Positions 12,813 to 25,558 of a stretch of 64,000 nucleotides of DNA are shown here, one piece after another. Positions within the stretch are counted from its first letter, which is position 1, and each line of letters opens with the position of its first letter. The position numbers and the translations under genes were made by a program. Below the pieces are notes generated by a model. The model made no database searches and was not told the DNA's origin. It saw nothing but the letters and a program-made list of their open reading frames with translations. Origin of the DNA: Verpa conica (lineage: Eukaryota > Ascomycota > Pezizomycetes > Pezizales > Morchellaceae); NCBI GenBank assembly GCA_033030425.1, contig JAUFSD010000013.1, positions 682,001 through 746,000 of the forward strand, read 5' to 3'.

Positions 12813-12914
12813 ATGGGTCCCTGCGCAGCCTGTAATGAGGATATAGGTGCTCCCTCTGGCAGTAGCTGCCCACTCTGCGGCGGTCCAGTAGTTAGTACAC
12901 CTTCAGCCTATTAA
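12813..12914 (+). CDS. Candidate micro-protein with a zinc-ribbon motif (33 aa)
   Basis: An ATG in context CTATAATGG opens 33 codons ending TAA. The product has a CAAC knuckle, an 11-residue spacer and a second knuckle CPLCGG, so four cysteines in CxxC-X11-CxxC spacing, the layout of a minimal zinc ribbon. Upstream lie a TATA box (12665) and a pyrimidine-rich leader, so the frame looks like a real transcription unit rather than chance. It is too short for routine annotation and has no neighbour within 2 kb. I do not recognise the family. It could also be the first exon of a longer spliced gene, but I see no convincing donor before the stop. Confidence 0.45.
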   Translation: MGPCAACNEDIGAPSGSSCPLCGGPVVSTPSAY

Positions 12915-14646
12915 GAAAGTATTGCTATTGACAATTATATCACATTTAGCTTTAATACCCTCTTACATTCTGCACACGGAAGGAATATGGACTTTAAAGC
13001 TAGGGGGATTGGGAATTAGGGGCCTTTCATTTTTGGTTTTTCCGGGAAGAGTCCTGATGGGAGCCTTGAAGTTTGTTTTCTTAGCCAATAAACATCTAAA
13101 CAAAGTGCTACATGTGCATGTGAGGCTGAGATGTGGTATTTACTATAAGATATGTGATAGTGATGGTGCTAAAGTTACTTATGTCTATTTTCTGCGACAT
13201 GTCACGATAGTTTTAATCTATATAAGCTATCCACTTTTTACAAGGATTCAATTTAAGAATTGAGAAATCGCCGTGCTACAATGGGATCTCGGAGTGTTGC
13301 AACCATCCTAGCTAGGCGGTGAGTAGCGCGCTTAGTACATGTCACCCTTAAGATCTGAAGTTATATCTGCATATATGTACCTATGAAAAAGAATAGGATA
13401 TGCTGTAGCATATATTGTTCGATATATAGTTTCTAGTAGAATTATTGTAGAAATGTGGCGTGCAAGACCAATTAATGACTCTGACAGCCTCCTTGATTCT
13501 CGGCAAAGACTCCAGCACCAGTATTTGTACAAGGTCTCTCTACCTATAGCCAGTACCATCAAACACCATAAATAGTCTCCAAGTATTTAAAAGGTGACTG
13601 TATAGGCCTGAACTTCTGTTTGGGTGATAAGGGCTAGTAAATTTAGAAAAAAACTATGCTTACACTCATCTTAAATATAAAGCGTACTGGGAATTCGACT
13701 TTAAATATATCAACAAAGCTACCCGAGTTTACCACATCATAAAAGTTATTCTACGGTCAGTAATTTTTCTCCAGGCGGCTGGAGGACTAATCACATTGAT
13801 TGTCAGGCAGTAATTATAGAGGCCACTATACTCGCGCGTTAATCACCTATACATCATTTGGTGGCTGCAGACAAATTCCGACCTGTTAATTAATTAATAT
13901 GATGCGTGAATACTTGAGCGTTAATTAACTAAATACCAACAAGACAACAGCATAAACACAAGAAAAGACAAATTAAGAGCCAGAAAATGCGATAGGGCTA
14001 TAGTAGGCGCCTCAACGAAATATTGTTTGCCCTTGGTTTTATTTATTTGTTACTGGCCGGGCTTTGGTGTATTTTGATCCCGCAGCTGCAACGGGTATTT
14101 AGTTAGCGCCCAAGTAATGCTTGTTGGTATGCTAGCGAGTACATACTGCAACCAACCCCTCTCTACTTTACCTTTACCCCACCATCACTACTACTATTTT
14201 GACTATAGAGTAATTAACTAAGAATTATAAAATTAAAAATAATACCTTTAACTTAGAAAGAGTTTTCAGCTGATTTTAGGGAGGCTTATCTTTTTGGTGG
14301 GTACTAGGCGCTGCCAATCGTGCCGCCGTATACCTTACCTGGTATTCTGTATCTTAGCCGCGTACTATAATACAGGGGTTGTAGCGAGCTGCTGCATTAG
14401 CCACTGTTGTGTTACATCAGTATGCCGGCGTCAATGATGCAGGTCTTGTACACGTCGAGGATAGCCTTGGGCTGTGGAGAAATATTGTATTCAGCCGCTG
14501 ATGTTTCCCATCTCTATCTCCATCCCCACCCTCATACTTTGTCCTAGAATTCAACACTTAAAACAATAGCCACCGAACGAAACCCTGATACTCAAACAAA
14601 AAATATCCTTACCAAATAGCCTCTTGGAAGGCTCAAAGTATTCCTG
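12915..14646. other. Gene desert, second part
   Basis: AT-rich spacer upstream of NLR gene 2. A 113-codon frame at 12922-13263 has no recognisable motif and is probably fortuitous. Several TTAATTAA-type AT palindromes occur near 13890-13930. No supported gene or RNA is seen. Confidence 0.45.
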
Positions 14647-17600
14647 ATGTTCTGGAACTACGCGCTTCTGCTCGCTGGTAGCCTCGTTTTAGTTTTCGCA
14701 AATGCTTCCCAGCCTCGGTTTTTAGGCATTATGCTGGTTCTTACAGCAGGCTTGGGAATGACCCTACTCGAATACCACTTATGGGTAGTACCTGGGTCAT
14801 GGTACATTTTTTCCGCGGTGTACTTCGCGTTGAATTTGCTTGCCCTTGCTCTTTCGCCAGCGCAACTCCTCCTATTACTTTTACTCAAACCTCAGTCTAA
14901 GCCTGTAACAGGCATTGTTGTTCACCATCCGAAGGCTGGGGACGATGAAGAGGATATTAAAGTAGAGTGAGTTTTATTCCTTTGCTTATATTATCAAGAG
15001 TTTACTAACGACATTTATAGTATCGTAGCGGTACATGGTCTCGGCTCAAACCCGGACTGGGCTTGGCAACATGAAGAGACGGGTGTGATGTGGCTGAAAG
15101 ATCTGCTACCAAAGGAAATACCTAACGCGCGCATTATGACCTTCAACCATAATTCGAAATGGGATATTGATGCATCTGTAAAATCGGTTGAGGCATGTGG
15201 GCAAGAGCTTCTAGATACTTTGAACCTTCACCGGAGAGTAAGTTCTCAACCGGAATATTATAGCCCTTCGTAGATGTCATACTAAATTACTGTAGGATGA
15301 GAAACGTGCAATAATTTTTGTCGGCCATAGCTTTGGGGGGATAATTATAAAGAAGGTAGCTATCTAATTAATTTATTTATTACAGGTTCGTAGTTGACAA
15401 TACCTAGGCTCTTGTCATTGCCGGCCAAGCGAACATCGACCCCAGATACAAACTCCTGAAAGACTCTACGATTGGCATCCTATTCTTAGGGGTACCGCAT
15501 AACGGATCTGCACTTACTGCAACAGGAAAATTGGTGTCTTATGCTACATACTGGCTCGGCTCTAGCACGGAACTTCTTGAAGCCTTGGAGCCTGGGGCAA
15601 AGCTTCTTGAGGAGCTAAACAACTCTTTTCTATCGGCTTATAATAATCACTTCCTGGTAAATTTTTACGAACGTTGGAAAACGAAGAAATGGGGTATTCC
15701 TTTGTTACTTGTAAGGAAAACCTAGGCCTCTAGTATAATAGCTTCATTCTCATTACTAATTTTCTATTAGGCTGTAGATGAAAAATCCGGTAGTTTTGCT
15801 GGGAGAACGAGGATAGGATTGGAGGCTGATCACGTGGGGGTGAACAAGTTCAGATCTGAGGAGGATAACAATTATATGTTGGTGAGGAATGAGATGAAGA
15901 AGATGATAAACACTATTCAAGGTCCGTAGGCTATTCCCCTGTAAATTAGAAATAGAATTATACGTTATGCTAGGATTTTGAAGTGGCTGACACATCTTCT
16001 CGTTTATTAGACTATTCAAGAGAGGATTTAAGTGGTATGACGATATATATTTGACCCTTAGAGTTCCCATATCTAAAAATAAATTCTCAACAGAATGTCT
16101 GAAATCTTTGCGCTTTGAGGGGATGGGCGACCGCAAGCGGGGTATTTACCAAAACGAGGAGTCGACATTCAACTGGATTTGGGGTAATAAGCGATTCACC
16201 GATTGGTGCGAAAAGGACTCAGGTGTATTCTGGGTGCTTGGAAAACCCGGGAGCGGCAAATCAACTTTCTTGAAATACGTCTTTAGAGGTCTTGCGGACC
16301 GGCGCCAACCTAGAACCGCCATCGCATGTTTTTTCTTCAATGATCGGGGAGTAGAGCTAGCCAAATCACCACAAGGACTCCTTCAAGATCTATTATACCA
16401 GATTCTCACCCAAGTTCCCAAGTTATCTGTTCATATAATCCCCAGGTACAAGAGCATGAAAGGGACTTTTGGAGATGACTTCAAATGGCCACTAGACACC
16501 CTTCTCGAAGTGCTTCTTGAGCTATTCGCTAGCCCAGCTGCCAAATCAGTTTGCATCTTCATCGACGCTGCCGACGAATGCAAGCAAGATTCAAGAAAGA
16601 AGTTCTACGAGTACATCATACGTTTTTGTAACGCTTGCCCTAATAGTCGCTTAAAGATTTTCGCTACAAGCCGCCCTGAACCATGGCTACTCCAGATGAT
16701 GAAAACGATAGAGACGCTAGAGACAAGCATTTACAAAATAGAGCTCCAGGGTTTAAACTATGACGATATAAGAGCTTATGTAAAGGGTCGACTCAGGGGG
16801 TTTCCGGAGAAATTTAGAGGTCTTTTGGAGAAAGAACTACTATCTCATGCGGATGGAGTATTTCTTTGGGCGAAGCTTGTTCTTGACGACCTTGAGGAAA
16901 AAGTCGTTCATGGTGGTACTATTTTGGAGATTCATCAGAGGTTGAGTTGTACCCCTACAGAGCTGAATGAGCTTTATAGTCGCATGCTGGGCAATTTACG
17001 ACCTGAGTACCATAATACGGCAAAACAAATGCTACAGTGGGTACTATTAGCGAAGAGGCCTTTAAGACTAGAAGAATTCCGATATGCTACTGCGATTGGT
17101 CAGCATAAATTCTCTTCGCATCAAGATTTTGAAGGATCGGATAGTGTCGAAAAGCCATCTGATACGGAAAGTCGTGTCCGAGGTCACTCAGGAGGGTTGC
17201 TGGAAGTTGTCGAGTCACGCGACGGCAGAATAGTACAGCTTATCCACCAGTCAGCAAGAGAGTTCCTTATAGAACAGAAAGTAACGATAAACAGCTTTGA
17301 ATTTCAGATTATTCCAGGCGAAGGTCATGCTCACTTAACAACAGTTTGTGTATCATACCTTCAGTTTTCAGAGTTCTGCTCACCGCGGAGCTACTCGAAC
17401 CCCCGAATTAGGCCATTTCTTCATTATGCGGGGAAGTACTGGCTAGATCATGCACAATTTGCTGATGCTTCCGAAACTCTTGATGTGGAACTTATAAAAG
17501 ACTTCATCTGGTCTAGGTCTGGAATCTACCAGAACTGGTCCGACTTCTATAAGAGATCAAGATATTGGGGCCGAGGTCAGAGCCCCAGGTTGGATCCCAT

Positions 17601-20016
17601 ATCGATAACTCACGAGAAGAACATGCTCCAGCTCATAGGGAGTATGATCAAGGAAAGAGATAAAAGAAATATTCCCGACTTTGATGTACAAGTCCTTAGA
17701 GCAGCAGCCTATTATGGCCGTGTGAGGCCAGTGCAACTTCTAATCGAAAATAGAGTAAATTTCGATCCTCAAAGCAACGAATACGCGAAGGCCTTGTACA
17801 CTGCGACATCAAGTGGCCATATGGGGGTGGTGCAGCTCCTGATAGAAAACGGGGTCGACGTTAATGCCCAGGGCGACAAATATGGCAATGTATTGGGAAT
17901 CGCGGTAGAACGTGGCTATGAGAAGATTGTGCAGCTCCTAGTCGAAAGCGGTGCGGACGTCAATACTCAGGGCGGCGAATGCGGAAGTGCCTTGCAAACT
18001 GCAGCATACTTTGGCCATGAGAAGATTTTGCAGCTCCTGATTAAAAATAGGGCCGATGTCAATGTCCAGGGCGGCAAATACGGGAATGCCTTGCGAATCG
18101 CGATAGAGCGTGGTCATGAAAAGATTTTCCAACTGTTGATAAAAAACGGGGGTAACGCCAATGCCCAGGGTGGCGGGGATCTCTTGCTTGGTGCAGCATA
18201 CCATGGCCGTGAGAAGATTGCGCAATTTTTGATCGAAGGCGGGGTCGACGTTAATTCCGAGGGCAGCGGAAAAGGCATCAATGCCGAGAGCGACGTATAT
18301 GGAAATGCCTTACAAGCAGCAGCATATTCCGGCCATGAGAAAATTGTGCAACTCCTAATCAGAAATGAGGTCCACGTCAATGCTCATGGTGGCAAATACG
18401 GTAGTGCCCTACAAGCCGCAGTGCACTCTAAGCAGGAGAGGATTACAAAACTTCTGGTCGAAAACGGGGCAGACACTAATGCCCAGGGCGGCGAATACGG
18501 GAGTGCCTTGCAAATTGCGGTAGATCATGGCCATGAGAGGATTGTACTACACCTAGTCGAAAGTCGGGCTGAAGTCAATACCCAGGGTGGCTTCTGTGGG
18601 AATACCTTACAAGCCGCAGTACACCAAGGCCATGAGAGTATTGTGCAACTCCTGATCGAGAACGGGGCCGACATCAATACCCAGGGCGGCAAACACGGGA
18701 ACGCCTTGCAAGCAGCAGTATACAATGGCCATGGGAGTATTGCGCAGCTCCTGATCGAAAACGGGGCTGACGTCAATGATCAGAATAGCAGATTTATGGA
18801 TACCCTCCAGATTGCAGTGACCAAGAGCCTAGAGTTTGTACAGCTCCTGGTCGAAAATGGGGCCGACGTCAATTATCAGGGCGGTAAATATGGGAATGCC
18901 TTGCAAGCCGCAGCATACAGAGGCCATGAGAAGATTTTACAGTTCCTTATCGAAAGTGGAGCCGATGCCAGTACCCCTCAGGGTAATGAATACGGGAATA
19001 CCTTGCATGACGCAGCATACTCCGGCCAGGAGAGGATTTCCCAGCTCCTAATCGAAGGTGGGGCCGATGTAAATGCTCAGGGCGGCAAATATGGGAATGC
19101 CTTGCAAGTCGCAGCATACAAAGGCCATGAGAATATTTCTGATCTCCTAATCGAAAGTGGAGCCGACGTCAATGCCCAGGGCGGCTTCTACGGGAATGCC
19201 TTGCAGGCTGCAGCACATAAAGGCCATGAGAAGGTTTTCCAGCTCCTAATCGAAGGTGAGGCCGACGTCAATGCCCAGGGCGGCGTCTACGGGAATGCTT
19301 TGCAAGCCGCAGCATACAAAGGCCATGAAAAGATCTTCCAGCTCCTAATCGAAAGTGGGGCCGATATCAATGCCCAGGGCGGCAAATACGGAAATGCCTT
19401 GCAAGCTGCAGCATACAATGGCCACGAAAATATTTCTGGTCTCCTAATCGAAGGTGGAGCCGACGTCAATGCTCAGGGCGGCTTCTACGGGAATGCCTTG
19501 CAAGCCGCAGCATACCAAGGCCATGAGAATATCTTTGAGCTCCTAATCGAAGGTGGGGCCGATGTAAATGCTCAGGGCGGCAAATATGGGAATGCCTTGC
19601 AAGTCGCAGCATACTCCGGCAATGAGAAGAATTTTCAGCTCCTAATCGAAGGCGGGGCCGATGTAAATGCCCAGGGCGGCGAATATGGGAATGCCTTGCA
19701 AGCCGCAGCATACCATGGGCGTGAAAGGGTTATGAAACTCCTGATCGAAAAGGGGGCCGACATCAATGCCCAGGGCGGCGAATATGGGAACGCCCTGCAA
19801 GCCGCAGCGACCTCGAACCTAGCGACTATACAGCTCCTGGTCGAAAACGGAGCCGACATCAATGCCCAGGGCGGCAAACACAAGAATGCCTTGCTCGCCT
19901 CTAGGTCCTGGAGAAAGTTCGACATTACAGAATTCCTTATTAAAAATGGTGCTAAAGACAATACTGAGACACCCAACCTGCACCACGACCTATACAACCC
20001 GTTCGGCTACCTTTAG
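14647..20016 (+). CDS. NLR-type protein: membrane helices, SesB-like esterase, NACHT, homogenised ankyrin repeats
   Basis: Six exons (14647..14966, 15021..15237, 15296..15355, 15408..15710, 15771..15921, 16025..20016) give 1680 residues. The first five junctions are firm. The last acceptor (GAG before 16025, after a GTCCGT donor) is the only site that keeps frame and is less certain. Residues about 5-80 hold three strongly hydrophobic segments. Residues about 107-330 form an alpha/beta-hydrolase of the fungal SesB type (VHGLGSNPDWAW; nucleophile elbow GHSFGG with Ser191; GVPHNGSAL). NACHT follows, with Walker A GKPGSGKS (423-430) and Walker B region IDAADEC (530-536). About 23 ankyrin units of 33 residues fill the last 760 residues, with consensus GGKYGNALQAAAYKGHE then LLIEGGADVNAQ. 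Esterase-NACHT-repeat proteins are known fungal incompatibility and immune receptors; a membrane location is inferred from the helices. Confidence 0.88.
17680..19960 (+). repeat. Coding 99-bp tandem repeat (ankyrin array)
   Basis: About 23 units of 99 bases encode the ankyrin repeats of NLR gene 2. Units between about 19060 and 19700 are nearly identical even at synonymous sites (GGGAATGCCTTGCAAGCCGC recurs). Earlier units are more diverged, and one near 18240-18300 carries a short insertion. The array therefore grows or homogenises mainly at its 3' half. Confidence 0.85.
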
Positions 20017-21016
20017 TAGTTGGGGCTCGAGGCGGGATTATATTCTTTCACCTCTCATTATTTGTCTACTCTTCTCTTCATTTTTCCCGCTAGGGCTACC
20101 TATCAATATTTCTATTCATTACTGGTGTTATCATTCAAATTGTTATCGTTCCATTGGCAGGTACAGAAAGGTTATTGCTCTATCTCAAGTAACGAAATTT
20201 TTATTTCTTTGCCTTCATCTTTTCTTATTTCTTTACACAGCTATATAGTTTCATATCATATCATTCGAATGTAGTGGGTCAGATGAGAGATGGATTTCGA
20301 CGATTTATTTTCAGTTTGGCTTTAAAAATCACGGCTACATACAGAATGTCTAATATACACTAGAATAGGCTCTGCCTACCATAAAACCTCAGAAATAGAC
20401 ATACTACGCGCGCAGAACCTAAGTAGTAGGTGGGTGAGTTAATCAATCACCACATATCACTCGTAGATATAACAACGACAATATTTAAGTATAGGCTACC
20501 GGATAGCTATAGTACGGATACAATTAGGGGTTTTGTTACTATTTCCGTATATAAAAGAAGTCCAAGAAGATAATTCTCTAAGTAGGAAATATATGTCACA
20601 TTTCTATAAATACAGCTCTGGCTCTGTTCCCTGCACTCTACCTACCCTATCACCAGATAGCTATGAAAATGGCCCCTAAAGTACCATGTTACCTAGATCT
20701 CTACAACTCTACAGCTAGAATGTACGGTACTACGACACATCAAATATATATGACTCCTTCATGCGTGCACCATGTATATATAACCTCAGTAGGTCTAGAG
20801 GTCTAGAGTAAAGCATGATACAAGGAAAGTATGAAATAATCCATTACTCAGCGGAACGAAACGAAACGAAATACAAAAAGCAACCGCTCATTCCACATGC
20901 ATACGCTCATGTCTTTTGTAAGAAGCTAGTCTATCACCAACCCTGCACCCCTCTCTGATCCCTCATTCCCCCACCTTCTATTCCCACTACCCACCCTCGT
21001 ATCATACTCCATTACA
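20017..21016. other. Intergenic spacer
   Basis: About 1 kb between convergent genes (NLR 2 plus strand, Maf-like gene minus strand). It contains T-rich 3' sequence, a short GAAAC run near 20864-20880 and scattered AT-rich DNA. No gene is supported. Confidence 0.5.
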
Positions 21017-21957
21017 TTAACCCTCCACATCATCCCCCTCATCCATCTCATCCGCACTCATAGCCTTCTCAATAGCCCTCAATGTCCCTCTCAGGGGCAA
21101 CCCGACAACATTATCAAACGTCCCATAAATCTTCTCGATCAAAATACTACCCGTCCCCTGAATTGCATAACCCCCCGCTTTATCAGCCCCCTCACGAGTC
21201 TTTACATATGCCTCCAACAAGTCATCCGTGACCGTCTTATCAAACTCGACAATCGTCTCCTCAACATGAGATTCCTGCGCATAACCAGGATGCACAACTG
21301 TCTCCAACGGCACCATTGCCACCACCGCTGTATACCTATTAAACGTTAGTAACATTCCATCACATCCTACTAGAGAGAACTTACACTTTATGCGGTTGGC
21401 CGTCCCTCAATGCCTTTAACATCGCCAAATGATGCTCCTCGCTCCTAGGCTTCTCCATAATCTCGCCATCCCAACTCACAATGACCGTATCCGCAGCAAT
21501 CACGATACCCGGCTCCCCGACAGGGTTATCAATCTCGGCCTGGTAGACAGCCATACACTTCCCCGTTGCAGTCTGGAGGACATACTCGAAGGGTGTACAT
21601 TGGGACTTGTCAATGTCCTCGGGAAACTTTGATGGGATCACTTCGATATCTATTAAGCCAATCTGTCCACATTAGCTGTGCACATGAGAGGGGATAATAG
21701 GGGTCATCTGGTACCTGGGCGAGTAGCTGCTTCCGACGAGGACTGGCAGATGCGAGGATAATGCGTTTCCCACGAAGTTGGTTTAGAGAGGGGAGATTGA
21801 GGGGCGGGCGAGGGCCCCGTGGAGCGGAGAGGGATTTAGAGCGGAGAGTAGAGTAGGAAGGGGGTGGCGCTTGGGGGTCATTAGGGAGGCGAATTGCGCC
21901 GACGGAGGGGGCGGGGTTGTCCCCGCCGATGAAGGTGTTGTAGAGCCAAGATGCCAT
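21017..21957 (-). CDS. Maf/HAM1-like nucleoside triphosphate pyrophosphatase
   Basis: Three exons on the minus strand (21957..21715, 21662..21385, 21335..21017) give 279 residues. Maf proteins hydrolyse non-canonical or modified nucleoside triphosphates to monophosphates (house-cleaning). Family signatures are clear: RIILASASPRRKQLLAQ at the first splice, then IGL and VIPSKFPED, the catalytic AADTVIVSWDGEIMEKPRS block, and the C-terminal AGGYAIQGTGS motif with NVVGLPL. The first 60 residues are a proline- and serine-rich fungal extension before the domain. The first acceptor is set by recovering QIGLIDIEVIPS in frame. The C-terminus is acidic (DEMDEGDDVEG). Confidence 0.9.
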
Positions 21958-23046
21958 TGTGCGTGTAGATGTTTCTTTTTTGTTTGTAGGGGGGGGGTGT
22001 TGGGAGGTTGTAGGAGATACGTAGAGCTCCGTGGACGGAGAGGTTTATTTTCCGGTTGCGGCTTGGAGCTTAGCTCGGTCCGTTCCGTAGAGCTTACATG
22101 TACTCTACTCTGCGTTGCTGTGGTGATGGGGGTTAGTAATCTGCATCCGTTTGGCTGCTTAATAAACTGCTCTGCGAAGCCGAGTCCCAAGAGAAGCCGA
22201 TCTACCCCTGTACCAGTGTACCAGGTGAAAGGGGTTATGGTTCTGACAGTAAGCACTATAAAGCTATTAATGATTAATGTTCCGTAGATAGTAGAGATCT
22301 AGGGTCCCTCGGATCAAACCAGATCTCCAGCTGATTACCCATTATAGCCACCTAACCGTAGCAAGCAAAACCCTTTCCAGATCGTTGTTCCACTGCGGGC
22401 CGCCTATTAATCGGGTTAACGAGTACCACTACCTGTCGAGATGGGCGAAAGATCCTAGGCGAAAGGACCGGAGTTCCTTTGGCCTAGGAGTATGTCTTTG
22501 TCCACTGCTACAACATCACAAGCGCGCCTCACCATAATTCATGCCGAGGTGATGCCGAGGCTTGGTAGACCCAACGTCAGTACAGTGGAGTTTTTTCTTC
22601 TCCCTTTCCCTGATTTCTAATATATGCAATTACCCCACAATAGAACAGAAAGAACACCGGAGAATGAAAATACTCCCCGGCCCAAGACAGCTTGGGATGG
22701 TGTGATAGGAAGAATTGACGTTATGATGAGGCAAACTCCGGTGCCCGGCCCCAGCCAGCAAGCTCCTCCACCACCATACTGGGCAAGCTCTTTTTTCTTC
22801 TTTTCCAGTTATTGTACCTAGCACGCAATGAATATCTCCGTTAAGCTACACATACAGACGGAGCATCTATCCTCCCGAACTTACAAATTGAAGCTGAAAT
22901 GAATGATATAAAGCCCCTCTTTCCCATATTCTCCATATTGTTCTCCTCCCATCATAATCACAACTGTACCACCATCCCCAATTATCCTAATTAAATTATA
23001 CCTACAAAAAAAACACTATACCCCACTCCGCACTCCAACCGTAACC
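21958..23046. other. Divergent promoter region
   Basis: This 1.1-kb spacer separates the start codons of the Maf-like gene (minus) and the alkenal reductase (plus), so both promoters lie here. A TATA-like box for the plus-strand gene is at 22907. No other gene is supported; open frames near 21870-22287 overlap the first exon of the Maf-like gene as shadows. Confidence 0.55.
22907..22913 (+). promoter_or_regulatory. TATA box of the alkenal reductase gene
   Basis: TATAAAG is followed by a pyrimidine-rich stretch (CTCTTTCCC, TTCTCCTCCC) and then an A-rich region up to the ATG 134 bases downstream. This is a typical inducible fungal core promoter layout. Confidence 0.5.
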
Positions 23047-24281
<1,235 letters not shown>

Positions 24282-24994
24282 GTTGCTTTTTTTTTATTTA
24301 GTATGTAGTATTGTACTATATCTTCGGGAGTTTTATATAGGATTATTGTTTTTCTGACGGTGGGGGTATACGTAGTGGATCGGTTATGGGTGAGAGTAAG
24401 TTGTAGCATGGTGGATCACTGGGTGATTGATTGTATGATATTGGGAGAAAATGAACAGGGGATAGTTATGGCGCACGCAGTCTTAAATATGCTTGCCAAA
24501 TCTGGGTGTGGAACAGAGGCCACACCAAATTCCAGCCAAACTTAAACAATCTAGGCTGTGTAAAAAATAAGAAAATCCTACCAGTTCAACTGTTTGCCCA
24601 ATTACTTGGAGTACTGTAAAAATATGATCCTAATAGAGATTTAACTCTAGTATATTTATTCCTAATAGTTATACTATGAGTATTCTTCATCCTGCTCTGG
24701 TAACAAATAGAGCTCCACCAAGAGGTTAGATCTATCAGTCTAATAATTATATACCCCGTAGTGCTTCTAAGTTTTGTTCCCGCTAAAACAAGCCCTTTAC
24801 CACACTTTAATTTCCACTAGAAGGAGATGAAATGATGTAAAGTAGTCTAAATGCCTTCTGAAATTGATCAGCTACTTGTTCTGCTAAAGTAAAATGGCTT
24901 TAGGACATTACCAACATCAATTCCAAGCACCTACGCATAAAACCCCGGCCCCATGCATGACTCTTTGAGAGAGCTAACATTGTTATCGACGGCT
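24282..24994. other. Intergenic spacer
   Basis: AT-rich 3' flank of the reductase gene, reaching the decayed minus-strand gene. I see no supported gene, repeat or RNA. Confidence 0.5.
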
Positions 24995-25558
24995 TTATCG
25001 ATTCCATTGCCTAAGGACGAATGTACACATAGACATCCACGATTCTATAATTTTGTACGACTCTGGTAGTTCTATTAGTATATATCCAGCGTGCGGGAAG
25101 TCAAACCCCCAGTAACCTCCGATGGGATCGAGAGCGGCAATGATAATTGCTGTGAGGGCAAGGGTAGTTTTTGTCCTGAAGTTACTAGATTTTATAGCCC
25201 AAAGTGATGTTGCAATCTCTGCTGTTTCCTTGAGAAGTGCCAGGACAAGTTTTTCTGTATTTGATGGATCATCAAGCAGAATTGCAAGAACCTTCATCCC
25301 CATGCCCATCATGATCAGGAGCTCTCCTACATACGAGTGAAGTCCCAGAGCAGCCAGTATAACATCCGCGCAAAAGCAGTCATGATCCCGTACAGCTGCT
25401 GCTTCATCTTAGTTTCGTAGTAGCTTATAAAATTCGGTAGCTACACCGGACTCGTTGTTGATGACACTCTCGTGTACCCTTTCTACTCAGCCAATGAAGG
25501 GCTGATCGCTCGTGAGCACGGTAGTTGTGACGAACATCACAAGGCTGAGAAGAAGCAT
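24995..25558 (-). pseudogene. Decayed small secreted or membrane protein gene
   Basis: From an ATG at 25558 the minus strand stays in one frame for 188 codons to the stop at 24995, broken only by a TGA about 24 codons in and a TAA about 24 codons after that. Both stops are one C-to-T change from a sense codon (CGA, CAA), the type of change made by repeat-induced point mutation or deamination. The frame opens with a hydrophobic signal-like segment (MLLLSLVMFVTTTVLTS). Later come two hydrophobic stretches (VLAILLDD, TTLALTAIIIAALDP). The intact distal 105 codons begin MMGMGMKVLA. I do not recognise the family. Alternative: an intron removes the proximal stops, but no good donor precedes the TGA. 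Confidence 0.45.

Noticed and set aside
17938..19997. Several long repetitive minus-strand frames opposite the ankyrin array.
   Set aside because: The 99-bp unit is a multiple of three, so an open antisense frame is copied with every unit; no start context or motif supports coding.
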